A stretch of 64,000 bases of DNA from Prevotella sp. (GTDB lineage Bacteria; Bacteroidota; Bacteroidia; Bacteroidales; Bacteroidaceae). Of this stretch, positions 1 to 9,102 are shown piece by piece. The stretch is taken from positions 1 to 64,000 of the forward strand of contig JAFTGH010000017.1 of NCBI GenBank assembly GCA_017458005.1, written 5' to 3'. Positions within the stretch are counted from its first letter, which is position 1; each line of letters begins with the position of its first letter. Below the pieces are notes generated by a model that did not search any database, was not told the origin of the DNA, and saw only the letters and a list, made by a program, of their open reading frames with translations. The position numbers and the translations under genes were made by a program.

Positions 1-218
1 ACGGGAATCTGACCGCATATTTATTGTATAAATATATTATTATATATATTATATATAATCTATATAATAATAAAATTAGTACCTTGTTTTTTGTATCTTA
101 CAACCTTACCTAACTGTAAGTGTAAGACTGTAAGATTTTAACAATTTTGTTGTGAACACCAATGCTAAATATCGGATTTTTTTGGTGCCTTTTTCATGGT
201 CACCTCGCAAAATAGTTG
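1..218. promoter_or_regulatory. AT-rich upstream region with TGTAAG repeats
   Basis: There is no credible gene here. Bases about 16-75 are almost pure A/T with short inverted repeats. Bases 97-134 hold CTTACA at 97-102 followed by three direct TGTAAG copies (115-120, 121-126, 129-134), so CTTACA and TGTAAG also form an inverted repeat. This looks like a regulator binding region upstream of the lyase promoter at 219-226. The regulator cannot be named from the sequence. Confidence 0.4.
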
Positions 219-226
219 TACCTTTG
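219..226 (+). promoter_or_regulatory. -7 element of the lyase promoter
   Basis: TACCTTTG matches the Bacteroidetes TAnnTTTG consensus. It lies 26 bp upstream of the ATG at 253. A start at 196 would put the coding sequence across the promoter, so it supports the later start. No clean -33 TTTG is seen at the expected distance. Confidence 0.6.
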
Positions 227-252
227 CCATGCAAACTAAAAATAAAACTATA

Positions 253-2976
253 ATGAGAAAACTACTATTGACAATCATGATGCTCGGATGTGCCCTCACG
301 ATGATGGCGCAAAACATCGACTTCGACTTCCCTGGCAGACAGAGTTCAGAAGTGACAGCCATTGACTATATAGCATGGGCTGTACCACGTGTGGAGAGTG
401 ACTCCAAGACGCTGGACAATGGCATGACGATAACCATTGCAGCCAGCGATGGAGCAACGGCACTGGCATCGAACTGGAACAAGAATATCATCCCACAGAG
501 TAAGTTGCTGGGCGATGGCGTCTTTGCTTGTCACCTTGACAACGGCAACTACCAGTGGATTTCAGAGGGGCGTACAGGTATTACAATTACTATCGAGGGA
601 ATGACTGCTGGCGCACATTCCATCCTCGCCTATCATAACGACACCGATCTCAACCAAACTCACCCCAACGTAGAGGTTAGCGTCAATGGCGTTGTGGTAG
701 GAACTGGCACCCACTCTTCTGGTGCAACCAAGACCTCAGACTGTGGTATATCGTACGCCGAGTTTACTGTTACGGAAGGACAAGCGGTAGCCATTACCTT
801 CTCTTGTGTTCCTCAGAGCGGAGAGACCTACAGTCGCACCAGCATCATGATTAACGGTATCGAACTGGATGCGAGTCCATATGCCATCATGGATCCTGTG
901 CCAGCCCATCAGGACTTCCATGTCGATGCTGATGACGGCAGTGTGGATTTCGCATGGATTTCAGCATCCAACGCACAGTCGCACAAACTGGTGTATGGAG
1001 CCAGTGAGGAGGAGGTTGCCAATGCCACAACCTATCAGTATGAGGGGACTAACACACAATACACTGCCAGCGGATTCTCACCACTGCAACGATACTACTG
1101 GAGAGTGGATGAAGTAGACGGTAGCGGTAAGGTGTACAAAGGAAAGGTATACAGTTTCCAACCTCGTCGTCTCGCCTTCCCGGGTGCTGAGGGCTATGGT
1201 CGCTATGCTATCGGAGGACGTGGTGGAACAGTATACCATGTGACATCCTTGGAAGACTATGGTACGGAAGACAGTCCTATACCTGGAACATACCGCTATG
1301 GTATTGAACAAATTCACAGTCCCCGTACCATCGTCTTCGACGTGGCAGGTGTCATCAGCCTAAAACACCGACTGACCTGTTCCGATAAATTCGTGACCAT
1401 TGCAGGACAGACCGCACCAGGCAATGGTATCATGCTACGCACTTGCCCCTTTGGCATGCAGAGTGACGGCATCACCCGTTTCCTTCGTATGCGCTTAGGA
1501 CATAAGAAACTCGTTAACAACGTCATTCCAGGCAATAGGAACGGCTACTCATACGGTGCTGAGGAAGGGACATCAGAAGAGACTACCCTCGGTGGACTGG
1601 ACGGTATGGGTATGGCTGGTAACGACCACGCCATCATGGACCATTGCTCTATCTCATGGACTATCGACGAAGCGTTCAGCAGTCGCAATGCCAAGGGAAT
1701 GACACTACAAAGGACGCTTATCAGTGAGGCTCTGAACCAAGCAGGACACCCCAACTACGACGCAGGTAAGACCCATGGCTTCGCCGCGACTATCGGAGGA
1801 GGAGAACTGGGTGGACTGCCAGCCAGTTACCACCACAACCTGCTGGCACATTGCGAGGGTCGTAACTGGAGCATCAGTGGAGGATTGGACGGCAAGGGTG
1901 CCTATGACGGTCATCACGACATCTATAATAATGTGGTGTACAACTATGGTGGACGAGCCACCGACGGAGGCACTCACGAGATGAATTTCTGCAACAACTA
2001 TTACAAGATGGGAGCCAATAGCACATCGACCATTATGAACTTGCAATTGGAAGGAACTGGAACAGGAACCCAAAGTGTCTACGTCAACGGGAATATCCGA
2101 CAGGCAAAGAATAATGGTACCCTGGCAGAGGACAAGAAGGGTGACACCTATAAGTATAGTACTTCCGGAGGACAAGTCGTCGATTGGGATCCTCTGCCTA
2201 CCACTCCTTTCGATTTCATCAATCCTGAAGGGAATATGGAGACTGCACAAGCCGCCTTCAAGAACGTGCTCTCTGACGTAGGCTGTAACCAACCTTTCTT
2301 TGACAACCACGACCAGCGCATGGTGACAGAAACCCTTTATGGGACAACGTCAACAAAAGGAAGTAGAACTAAGAAAGCAGGTCTCATCGACTCTGAGGAA
2401 GACGAGGGTTGCGAGGGCTTCGACCTTACTAAGTTAGGCATCGTCAACGCCCAGCGTGATGCCAACTGGGACACTGACCAGGACGGTATCCCCAACTGGT
2501 TTGAGGAACTGACAGGAACAGATGCCAATGTTGCCAATAATAACGACGACCGTGACGGTGACTACTATACCGACTTGGAGGAATACCTCAACTGGATTGC
2601 CGTACCAAACTATCGTATAGAGACGACCCAAGAAATCACCCTCAAGGACTTCTTCGCAGGCTACGCTAGTCCTGCCTATACTATCACAGCACCTGCTGGA
2701 GTAACGGCTACGCAAACTGGTGGCAAACTCACTGTCACCCCATCGGCAGAAGCCACCAAGTTATTCACCGTCAAGGTAAAAGCCACTGAGGATGGTATCA
2801 GTCTGGAGCGTGACTTCCATTTTGCTTTCAGTGGTGGTAGTACAGGCATCCAGTCTATAGCAAACGATGATACATTAGAAAAGAATGCAGATGTCTATGA
2901 CCTGCAAGGTCGTCGTATAGAGCGTCCGACGAAAGGAATCTATATCATCAACGGTCGCAAGACCATTTATAAGTAA
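253..2976 (+). CDS. Secreted PL1-type pectate lyase-like protein
   Basis: A 907-residue exported protein. The ATG at 253 begins a clear signal peptide (MRKLLLTIMMLGCALTMMAQ) just after a TACCTTTG promoter; the frame is open upstream to 196. After an N-terminal beta-rich region comes a fibronectin type III-like domain (about residues 205-300, with YYWRVDEVDGSG). The catalytic region follows, starting LAFPGAEGYGRYAIGGRGG, which is the hallmark of Bacteroidetes pectate lyase (PL1) parallel beta-helix proteins. Near the C terminus are calcium-binding repeats of thrombospondin-3/EF-hand type (DTDQDGIPNWFEE, NDDRDGDYYTDLEEY). The end (VYDLQGRRIERP...GIYIINGRK) resembles a Bacteroidetes secretion-sorting tail. 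It probably cleaves pectin-type or related polyuronides outside the cell or at its surface; substrate unproven. No SusC/SusD pair lies next to it. Confidence 0.82.
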   Translation: MRKLLLTIMMLGCALTMMAQNIDFDFPGRQSSEVTAIDYIAWAVPRVESDSKTLDNGMTITIAASDGATALASNWNKNIIPQSKLLGDGVFACHLDNGNYQWISEGRTGITITIEGMTAGAHSILAYHNDTDLNQTHPNVEVSVNGVVVGTGTHSSGATKTSDCGISYAEFTVTEGQAVAITFSCVPQSGETYSRTSIMINGIELDASPYAIMDPVPAHQDFHVDADDGSVDFAWISASNAQSHKLVYGASEEEVANATTYQYEGTNTQYTASGFSPLQRYYWRVDEVDGSGKVYKGKVYSFQPRRLAFPGAEGYGRYAIGGRGGTVYHVTSLEDYGTEDSPIPGTYRYGIEQIHSPRTIVFDVAGVISLKHRLTCSDKFVTIAGQTAPGNGIMLRTCPFGMQSDGITRFLRMRLGHKKLVNNVIPGNRNGYSYGAEEGTSEETTLGGLDGMGMAGNDHAIMDHCSISWTIDEAFSSRNAKGMTLQRTLISEALNQAGHPNYDAGKTHGFAATIGGGELGGLPASYHHNLLAHCEGRNWSISGGLDGKGAYDGHHDIYNNVVYNYGGRATDGGTHEMNFCNNYYKMGANSTSTIMNLQLEGTGTGTQSVYVNGNIRQAKNNGTLAEDKKGDTYKYSTSGGQVVDWDPLPTTPFDFINPEGNMETAQAAFKNVLSDVGCNQPFFDNHDQRMVTETLYGTTSTKGSRTKKAGLIDSEEDEGCEGFDLTKLGIVNAQRDANWDTDQDGIPNWFEELTGTDANVANNNDDRDGDYYTDLEEYLNWIAVPNYRIETTQEITLKDFFAGYASPAYTITAPAGVTATQTGGKLTVTPSAEATKLFTVKVKATEDGISLERDFHFAFSGGSTGIQSIANDDTLEKNADVYDLQGRRIERPTKGIYIINGRKTIYK

Positions 2977-2986
2977 CTGATAACAA

Positions 2987-4855
2987 ATGCCCCAACAAGC
3001 ATCACCCTTACAAGTACTCCAACAGCAACGCCTCCTGTTGCAGTTGGAGTACAATACTGAGAAGGAGGCTTTCCGCAAGCAGACCGAGGAGATGGGTGTG
3101 CAACGGAAAGTCAAGCGGGGTGATGCGTGGTATCCTTTGAAGGCGGGCAAGAGTTACTATAACTCCCTGAACCAACTTGCCATTGAGGTATTCCGTACCT
3201 CCGACCAGGAGATTGAGCATACCTTCGAGTTTGGCAAGACGGTGATGTTCTTCTCCTGCGAGGACAATAAAATCAAATACCTCTCGTTTACCGCTACCGT
3301 CAGTTATGTGGATGGCGACCGCATGGTGTGTATCATTCCCAACAACGGCTATCTGGTGACCCTACAGAATACCCAGAACTTGGGCGTACAACTCTCTTTC
3401 GACGAGACGAGTTATCGCCTGATGCTGGAGGCTCTCGACCGTGCCATCAAGGGGAAAGGACGCATCGGTTATCTGCGTGACCTTTTCTATTCCCACCAGA
3501 AGGCAGAGACCTTTGTCTTCCCACCTATGCAATTCCCTTATCTGAATCCCACACAGGAGGAGGCTGTCAATAGGGTACTACGGGCAAAAGATGTGGCTAT
3601 CGTGCATGGACCTCCAGGTACTGGCAAGACGACCACTTTGGTAGAGGCTATCCGAGAGACCTTGATGCGAGAGAGTCAGGTGTTGGTATGTGCCCAGAGT
3701 AATATGGCGGTCGACTGGATATCAGAGAAACTGGTGGACAGAGGCATCAATGTGCTACGCATCGGCAACCCAACCCGAGTGAATGACAAGATGCTGTCGT
3801 TCACCTACGAAAGACGTTTCGAGGCACATCCCGACTATCCCCATCTGTGGGCGATCCGCAAGGCTATTCGGGAGTTGCGTACCCATCGGAAAAGAGGGGA
3901 CGAGAAATACCATCAGCGATTAGAGAGTCTGAAAGGCAGAGCCACCGAACTGGAGATTCGTATCAACAACGAACTGTTCGGGGAGGCTCGTGTCATTGCC
4001 TGCACACTGGTAGGAGCCGCTAACCGTTTGTTGGACGGACAGAAATTCGGCACACTGTTTATCGATGAGGCTGCACAGGCGCTGGAGGCGGCATGCTGGA
4101 TTCCTATTCGGCGTGTTAGCCGTGTCATTCTCGCTGGCGACCATTGCCAACTACCACCTACCGTCAAGAGCATTGCTGCCTTGAAAGCAGGTTTAGGGAA
4201 GACCCTCATGGAGCGTATCGTGGAGAACAAGCCCGAGGTGGTCACCCTGTTGAAGATACAGTATCGCATGAATGACGATATCATGCGCTTCTCGTCCAAC
4301 TATTTCTATGACGGACAGGTAGAGAGTGCGCCCAATGTAAGATATCGCGGCATCCTCGATTTAGACATCCCGATGGAATGGGTAGATACCTCGGCGTATG
4401 ACTTCAAAGAAGAGTTCATCGGTGAGTCGTTCGGACGCATCAATAAAGAGGAGGCGGAACTGACCCTGAACACCCTACAGCAGTATTTCGAGCGCATTGG
4501 CAAGCAACGCCTGTTGGACGAGCGTATTGATGTGGGTATCATCTCCCCCTACCGCGCCCAAGTACAATATCTCCGTAGGTTGCTGATGAAGCGGGAGTTC
4601 TTCAAGCCCTTCCGCCGTCAGATCAGTGTCAACACCGTTGACGGCTTCCAAGGTCAAGAGCGTGACATCATCGTCATCTCAATGGTGCGCAGCAACGACG
4701 ATGGACAGATCGGTTTCCTGCGTGACCTCCGTCGTATGAATGTCGCCATCACCAGAGCCCGCATGAAACTGATCATCCTCGGTGATGCCCCCACGATGAC
4801 ACGCCACCCCTTTTACCGCCAACTATGGCAGTATATCCAATCGCTCAAAAATTAG
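2987..4855 (+). CDS. SF1 DNA/RNA helicase, UPF1/DNA2/SMBP2-like
   Basis: A 622-residue superfamily 1 helicase. An N-terminal beta-barrel-like region (about 30-140) precedes the motor. Walker A GPPGTGKTTT is near residue 208, Walker B DEAAQA with the following GDHCQLPP near 355-375, and the C-terminal RecA fold contains VDGFQGQERDIIVISMVRSN and NVAITRAR. This order is that of the UPF1-like SF1B group, in bacteria usually annotated as AAA-domain helicase. It should unwind nucleic acid 5' to 3' using ATP; the in vivo role is unknown. It starts 10 bp after the lyase stop, so it may be cotranscribed, but the two functions look unrelated. It converges on the caspase operon with a 14 bp gap. Confidence 0.85.
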   Translation: MPQQASPLQVLQQQRLLLQLEYNTEKEAFRKQTEEMGVQRKVKRGDAWYPLKAGKSYYNSLNQLAIEVFRTSDQEIEHTFEFGKTVMFFSCEDNKIKYLSFTATVSYVDGDRMVCIIPNNGYLVTLQNTQNLGVQLSFDETSYRLMLEALDRAIKGKGRIGYLRDLFYSHQKAETFVFPPMQFPYLNPTQEEAVNRVLRAKDVAIVHGPPGTGKTTTLVEAIRETLMRESQVLVCAQSNMAVDWISEKLVDRGINVLRIGNPTRVNDKMLSFTYERRFEAHPDYPHLWAIRKAIRELRTHRKRGDEKYHQRLESLKGRATELEIRINNELFGEARVIACTLVGAANRLLDGQKFGTLFIDEAAQALEAACWIPIRRVSRVILAGDHCQLPPTVKSIAALKAGLGKTLMERIVENKPEVVTLLKIQYRMNDDIMRFSSNYFYDGQVESAPNVRYRGILDLDIPMEWVDTSAYDFKEEFIGESFGRINKEEAELTLNTLQQYFERIGKQRLLDERIDVGIISPYRAQVQYLRRLLMKREFFKPFRRQISVNTVDGFQGQERDIIVISMVRSNDDGQIGFLRDLRRMNVAITRARMKLIILGDAPTMTRHPFYRQLWQYIQSLKN

Positions 4856-4869
4856 ACGCAAACAGGACG

Positions 4870-6831
4870 CTATCTCTTCAGTTTCATCTTTCCCCAACTT
4901 TCCTGTATATCAGGAGAACAAGTGACGACAGGGGTCTGAATCTTGCGATTAATGACAACAGACTTCTGTTTCACGTTCTCTGTCACATACTTGCAGAGTT
5001 CACCTAATGTCGTGTTGCCCTTTGAACTTTGAAGTTTCTTCAGCAGGAAATAGGTGAAGAGCCCATGACGCTGTTCCTTATAGGGGTAGGCTGTCTCATC
5101 ATCAGAGGCAGCACTGAAAGCAATCAGATTACCACCAGTAGGACGCTCCTGTCGTGCTCTCAGAGAGATTCCACGGGCGGAAGCCATCAGCGTACTGCCG
5201 TCGCCAGTAGCACCACTGAAGCAGGCATCAAGGAAAACGACAACAGACTGCGCGCCTAAGGACGACAACTCGCCATAGAGCCTCTTCAGAGGATAACATG
5301 CCTCTGTCTGTGACCCATCGGCATCAATAGGCAACAGGAAAGCATCGCGTGTCGACTCATTAGGAATGCCATGTCCTGCGTAGTAAAAGATGATATGGAT
5401 GTCGTTATATGCCTTGGCGATATTGGTGATGTCCTGCACGGCACGGATCATCTTGCCGTAAGTGGCATTGGGATAAGAAAGGATGTTTTCTTTCGGCAGT
5501 CCCAATGTCTGCTCGCAATACGTTGCGAAAATGGTTCCATCATTACCCGCCATAGGGACAGGAGGTACCAGAGTATAGTCCTCATTGGCTATGATGACTG
5601 CAAAGGTATTGGTATTGGTGTTCTTATTGCGGGGAATATTGACATCGACATCTGACAATCCCACAACGACCTCTGTCTTTCCGACGTGTTGTTTGCTTTG
5701 GCTACCTCCTGAATTAGACAGCATACCATAATCGATGGGAGCGAAGTTGGCTGCCACCTCTGTCTGGTTGTAAGCGAGCACTTGCTGGTTATTATATTCA
5801 TAGAGTTTGCCAGTAGGTGTGGAGAAGGTAAGACTTGCCAGTGCCAGTTTCTTGTCGGCAATGACAAACTTCTGGTTGTAAACATTCACGCTTGTCCAGT
5901 TCTCGGCAAACTGGCGCGCCTCGTTATCAGTACGGGGCACCTTCAACAGGATGTCGCCATAGGGTGTCTCTATGAGAAACGACTGGTTCTCTGCGTCGTA
6001 AGGCATGATCTTCATGTCTGCGACTGTCATATTCTTGGCAAAACGCTGTACATACTCGTCCATCAGGATTTTCTGTAACTCTTCCTGCTTTTTCTTCGCA
6101 GTCTCTTCGTTCACACGTTTCTTGTATTCCTCTATCGTCTCATAGGGATCCTTCTCTTTCCATTTGTTCATGCTTTTCTCAATAGACTCCTTGGCAAAAA
6201 CATCGAAATAGGGAATCCCTTTGTATACGTCCTCGAACTTCTCTTCGCTTTTCTTCTTCTGGGCTACTAATCCTTCTGCCTCTTTCAAATAGGCGAGCAC
6301 ACGGGTATGCTTCGAGGCATCAGTCACGTCCATATACTCCTTCAGATAGATAATGGCATTCTCATAATCCTCCTTGTTGTAGGTACGTGCAGCGATGAAA
6401 TACACCAACTCTGGATAGTAGTTGTCCTTACGCAAGTTTTTGCTCTGCATCTCCTTCATCATGGCGAGATCGACCGCCTCCTTGGCAAAAACCATAGCGA
6501 GAGAGTCCTGCCGTGCCTGTGAGTTATATCCCGCACCTGCTTTCAGAAAGGGATAGAGCGTTGCCAAGACGGCACATGACTTATCAAAACTCTCCACTCC
6601 ACTAGGTGACGAGATAAGCACCTGTTTATAGTCACGAGCACACTCCAACGCCTTCAGGTAGATATCGCCCTTACTGATGGTGTCAATGCTACGCATCATA
6701 ACAAACTGCTTGTAATTATTATCTGCCTGTGCGATGGATTGTCCGTGAGTTGCTGTCGTACAGACAAGAAGAATCATCACAACCCATAATGACTTGTGAT
6801 GATTGAAGAGATATTTGATTGCTTTATCCAT
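4870..6831 (-). CDS. Exported caspase-family (C14) peptidase
   Basis: A 653-residue protein with an N-terminal hydrophobic export segment (about residues 14-30, ending near THGQ), so it probably acts in the periplasm or envelope. Residues about 60-220 are helical and TPR-like. Residues about 222-368 form a module that is homologous to one in the gene upstream (ETIEEYKKRVNE, then ANFAPIDY). The caspase-like domain is at about 405-640: FAVIIANEDY starts the fold, the catalytic His is H487 in FYYAGHGIP and the Cys is C537 in FLDACFSGA, so the dyad is intact. It is the second gene of an operon, 2 bp after the propeller protein. Bacterial caspase homologues cleave after basic residues in several cases, but the substrate here is unknown. 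Confidence 0.85.
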   Translation of the reverse strand: MDKAIKYLFNHHKSLWVVMILLVCTTATHGQSIAQADNNYKQFVMMRSIDTISKGDIYLKALECARDYKQVLISSPSGVESFDKSCAVLATLYPFLKAGAGYNSQARQDSLAMVFAKEAVDLAMMKEMQSKNLRKDNYYPELVYFIAARTYNKEDYENAIIYLKEYMDVTDASKHTRVLAYLKEAEGLVAQKKKSEEKFEDVYKGIPYFDVFAKESIEKSMNKWKEKDPYETIEEYKKRVNEETAKKKQEELQKILMDEYVQRFAKNMTVADMKIMPYDAENQSFLIETPYGDILLKVPRTDNEARQFAENWTSVNVYNQKFVIADKKLALASLTFSTPTGKLYEYNNQQVLAYNQTEVAANFAPIDYGMLSNSGGSQSKQHVGKTEVVVGLSDVDVNIPRNKNTNTNTFAVIIANEDYTLVPPVPMAGNDGTIFATYCEQTLGLPKENILSYPNATYGKMIRAVQDITNIAKAYNDIHIIFYYAGHGIPNESTRDAFLLPIDADGSQTEACYPLKRLYGELSSLGAQSVVVFLDACFSGATGDGSTLMASARGISLRARQERPTGGNLIAFSAASDDETAYPYKEQRHGLFTYFLLKKLQSSKGNTTLGELCKYVTENVKQKSVVINRKIQTPVVTCSPDIQESWGKMKLKR

Positions 6832-6833
6832 TT

Positions 6834-8933
6834 TTAGAATGCGTCAATAAATGTGCAATGCACGCTGATGCGACGGAACTTACTGCCTTCCTGCTCAGAC
6901 ACTTCTATATGATATTCGTAATCGCGCTTCATCTGCTCGAAAGTAGCAAGTTCTTTCTCAATATAGTGGTTTACACCAACGGCACGGGCAAATGCCAGTT
7001 GCTCGTTAGTTCCGATACCATCTTTCTTATTCAATGACACATTAGTCATCTCACTATTCTTGTAGACAGGCTCGCCATCGTATTCGCCATAGGCACCGTC
7101 ATAAGCGAGGGCGCGGTTGATTGGTGAGGCGTCGGCAGTACCCTTGATAGCAATCTTCACGCGCTTGCCCTCAGCAATATATTTAGCGAAGTCGTTCTCA
7201 AAGGCTTTCCTCATAATCTTCAGCATCGACATGGCAGCACCCGACTCCTCGGTGTGGTAGTGTCCTGGCTTGAAATCGTCGCGAGCCGAGAACTCTTCCT
7301 CTACCTCATAAGAGAACTCCACAGAGTAGTTGATGATGTTCTTACCATCAGCATCCACCGCTGGGTCAGCATGGGTATTTACAGAGATATGCGTCTTGTC
7401 GGAAATGGTCTGCTCCTGCTTGGCGAGACTGATAATATCCTCTTTGATACTCTCCAAGGCAAGTTCCTCCATGTTGGTGGCACGGATAACGTCAATAGGC
7501 ACAAAGTTAGCATCTTCTGACATGTAAGACAAAGACTTGCGCTCCTTGTTGTCGAAGATATAGGTTTGACCGTTCTCTGGATTGTAAACCTCGGCATAGA
7601 CAATCTCAAACTTATCGTCAGGGTTCAAGCCATACTGGACATTGCGGAACTCCAGACGGGCACCATCGGCAAACTGTTTAACCTCGTCCAAGGGGACTTC
7701 AAGGAAGATGTCTGGCATGGTGCTGAAGGCAAGTGTCAGCATCTTGGTCTTGGTATTATAGTCACCCACCGACCACTCGCTATTGTCTAACACACCTACA
7801 GCCATCTTTGTAGCGATATCTCGTTCCAGCCCCATAGCCATCTCTCTGCGTGATGCCTCATTGACACGAGCATTGTATTCTTCCAAGGTCTCACCAGGCA
7901 TCTGCTTCAACCATTGGTCGAGTTTCTCGTTTAGTTCACTGCTCATCATCTTATTATAATAAGGTGTAAGCCCGTCGACCACCTGATATACAAGTGCGTT
8001 ATTAGTATTATAGATAAGAATATCGTTTTCGCTGTTATTGTTGAAAATACCACGAATGGCTGATGTGCCACCATCGGCATTGTCAATGAACTGGCGCTCG
8101 GTGGGATCCAATAGGTTAATTACGCAGATACGGGTAGGAGAATACAAAACATAAGCATATTTCCCGCTGTTGTTAGCCTGACATGCCAAAGCGCTACCGA
8201 TATCATCGATGGTGCTCTTTACCGTGAAGGTCGCCGTGTCATAAACCGTCAGTTTTCCGTCTGCGGTAGCCACCAGCATCTTAGTGTTACTATCTGCAAA
8301 AGTAACATCATTGATACGACTATCTGTCTTGATGGTCGTACGAACAGTTTTTCGCTCCACATTCCAAATCTCCAATGTCTTGCCCTCAATGGCAGCGAGG
8401 AAGAAATTATTACCACTATAGACCATCTTCTGAGCGGCAACAGATGATTTCAATGTTGTCTCGATATTCTTTCCAGCACCATCAAATAGAAGAATTTGCT
8501 TGTCGTTAGTGGCTACTGCCAGACGGCGTGCATCAGCACTATAAGCAAGGGCGGTGATACTCTGGTTCTTCAGTTTGATTTTCTGGAGCGGGAGCATCTT
8601 CCAGTCTACCCTATACGTCTGAGCGAACTGTCGTCCGTTCTTGGGTCGTTCCAGACTGGCCACTGTACTGAATGACGGATTAATCTTAATATCCTTGATA
8701 GAGTCGCCCTCGAATATTTCCATGCCTCGGTTGTTATAGGCATGCTTTCCATTAAAATACAAGATAGCAAACGACGTGTTGTCATAACCCTGAGGGTAAA
8801 TCTTCTGGGCTATTTTATGCACTTTCTTAACTTCCTTGGCGGGTTCCTGTGCCTGGTTAACGCCTTCATTTCCTGCCAAACAAAAATTTCCTGCAAGCAA
8901 CGAGAGGGCTAAAAAAATAAAATGCTTTTTCAT
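6834..8933 (-). CDS. Exported beta-propeller protein with OmpA-like C terminus
   Basis: A 699-residue protein with a signal peptide (MKKHFIFLALSLLAGNFCLA). Residues about 120-320 carry WD40-like blades (ITALAYSADARRLAVATND, LEIWNVERKTV, KLTVYDTATFTV). Residues about 339-482 form a module homologous to the downstream caspase protein (ETLEEYNARVNE ... ANFVPIDV). The C terminus (about 515-699) has an OmpA-like look: VKIAIKGTADASPINRALA, then NEQLAFARAVGVNHYIEK, which may bind peptidoglycan. It leads the caspase operon from the promoter at 8990-9020. The natural reading is a scaffold or sensor that works with the caspase; this is inference. The family name is uncertain, but the domain pattern is readable. 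Confidence 0.7.
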   Translation of the reverse strand: MKKHFIFLALSLLAGNFCLAGNEGVNQAQEPAKEVKKVHKIAQKIYPQGYDNTSFAILYFNGKHAYNNRGMEIFEGDSIKDIKINPSFSTVASLERPKNGRQFAQTYRVDWKMLPLQKIKLKNQSITALAYSADARRLAVATNDKQILLFDGAGKNIETTLKSSVAAQKMVYSGNNFFLAAIEGKTLEIWNVERKTVRTTIKTDSRINDVTFADSNTKMLVATADGKLTVYDTATFTVKSTIDDIGSALACQANNSGKYAYVLYSPTRICVINLLDPTERQFIDNADGGTSAIRGIFNNNSENDILIYNTNNALVYQVVDGLTPYYNKMMSSELNEKLDQWLKQMPGETLEEYNARVNEASRREMAMGLERDIATKMAVGVLDNSEWSVGDYNTKTKMLTLAFSTMPDIFLEVPLDEVKQFADGARLEFRNVQYGLNPDDKFEIVYAEVYNPENGQTYIFDNKERKSLSYMSEDANFVPIDVIRATNMEELALESIKEDIISLAKQEQTISDKTHISVNTHADPAVDADGKNIINYSVEFSYEVEEEFSARDDFKPGHYHTEESGAAMSMLKIMRKAFENDFAKYIAEGKRVKIAIKGTADASPINRALAYDGAYGEYDGEPVYKNSEMTNVSLNKKDGIGTNEQLAFARAVGVNHYIEKELATFEQMKRDYEYHIEVSEQEGSKFRRISVHCTFIDAF

Positions 8934-8989
8934 TGCAATTCACGATTAAAAGATTGTTTTTCTATAATAAAGATGTATTCTATCAAATG

Positions 8990-9020
8990 CAAATTTACAG
9001 AATAAGGACGAAACAACAAA
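8990..9020 (-). promoter_or_regulatory. Promoter of the caspase operon
   Basis: Read on the minus strand: TTTG (9020-9017), 19 bp, then TAAATTTG (8997-8990). This is a full Bacteroidetes promoter, 57 bp upstream of the ATG at 8933. It lies beside the divergent DUF4384 gene promoter. Confidence 0.65.
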
Positions 9021-9036
9021 ATAATTTTTGATGAAA

Positions 9037-9069
9037 TTGATGGAATATCAAAAAAAAAGCATACTTTTG
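9037..9069 (+). promoter_or_regulatory. Promoter of the DUF4384 gene
   Basis: TTG at 9037-9039, 22 bp, then TACTTTTG at 9062-9069. It sits 34 bp upstream of the chosen ATG at 9103 and inside the longer open frame that begins at 9028, so it argues against the earlier start. Confidence 0.55.
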
Positions 9070-9102
9070 CACGTAGTAAAAAATCTTCTATTGTTGCAGA
9101 GT

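Noticed and set aside
196-252. Longer N terminus of the lyase
   Set aside because: The promoter element at 219-226 lies inside it, and the signal peptide begins at the ATG at 253.
1705-2310. 201-residue minus-strand frame opposite the lyase gene
   Set aside because: It is a shadow of the coding strand: no ribosome binding site, no recognisable motif, and the lyase fold is certain on the other strand.
6834-8933. Classical NTPase-caspase defence (signal-transducing NACHT or effector plus WD40) island
   Set aside because: There is no P-loop NTPase in the trio, and all three proteins carry export signals, so a cytoplasmic anti-phage role is unlikely.
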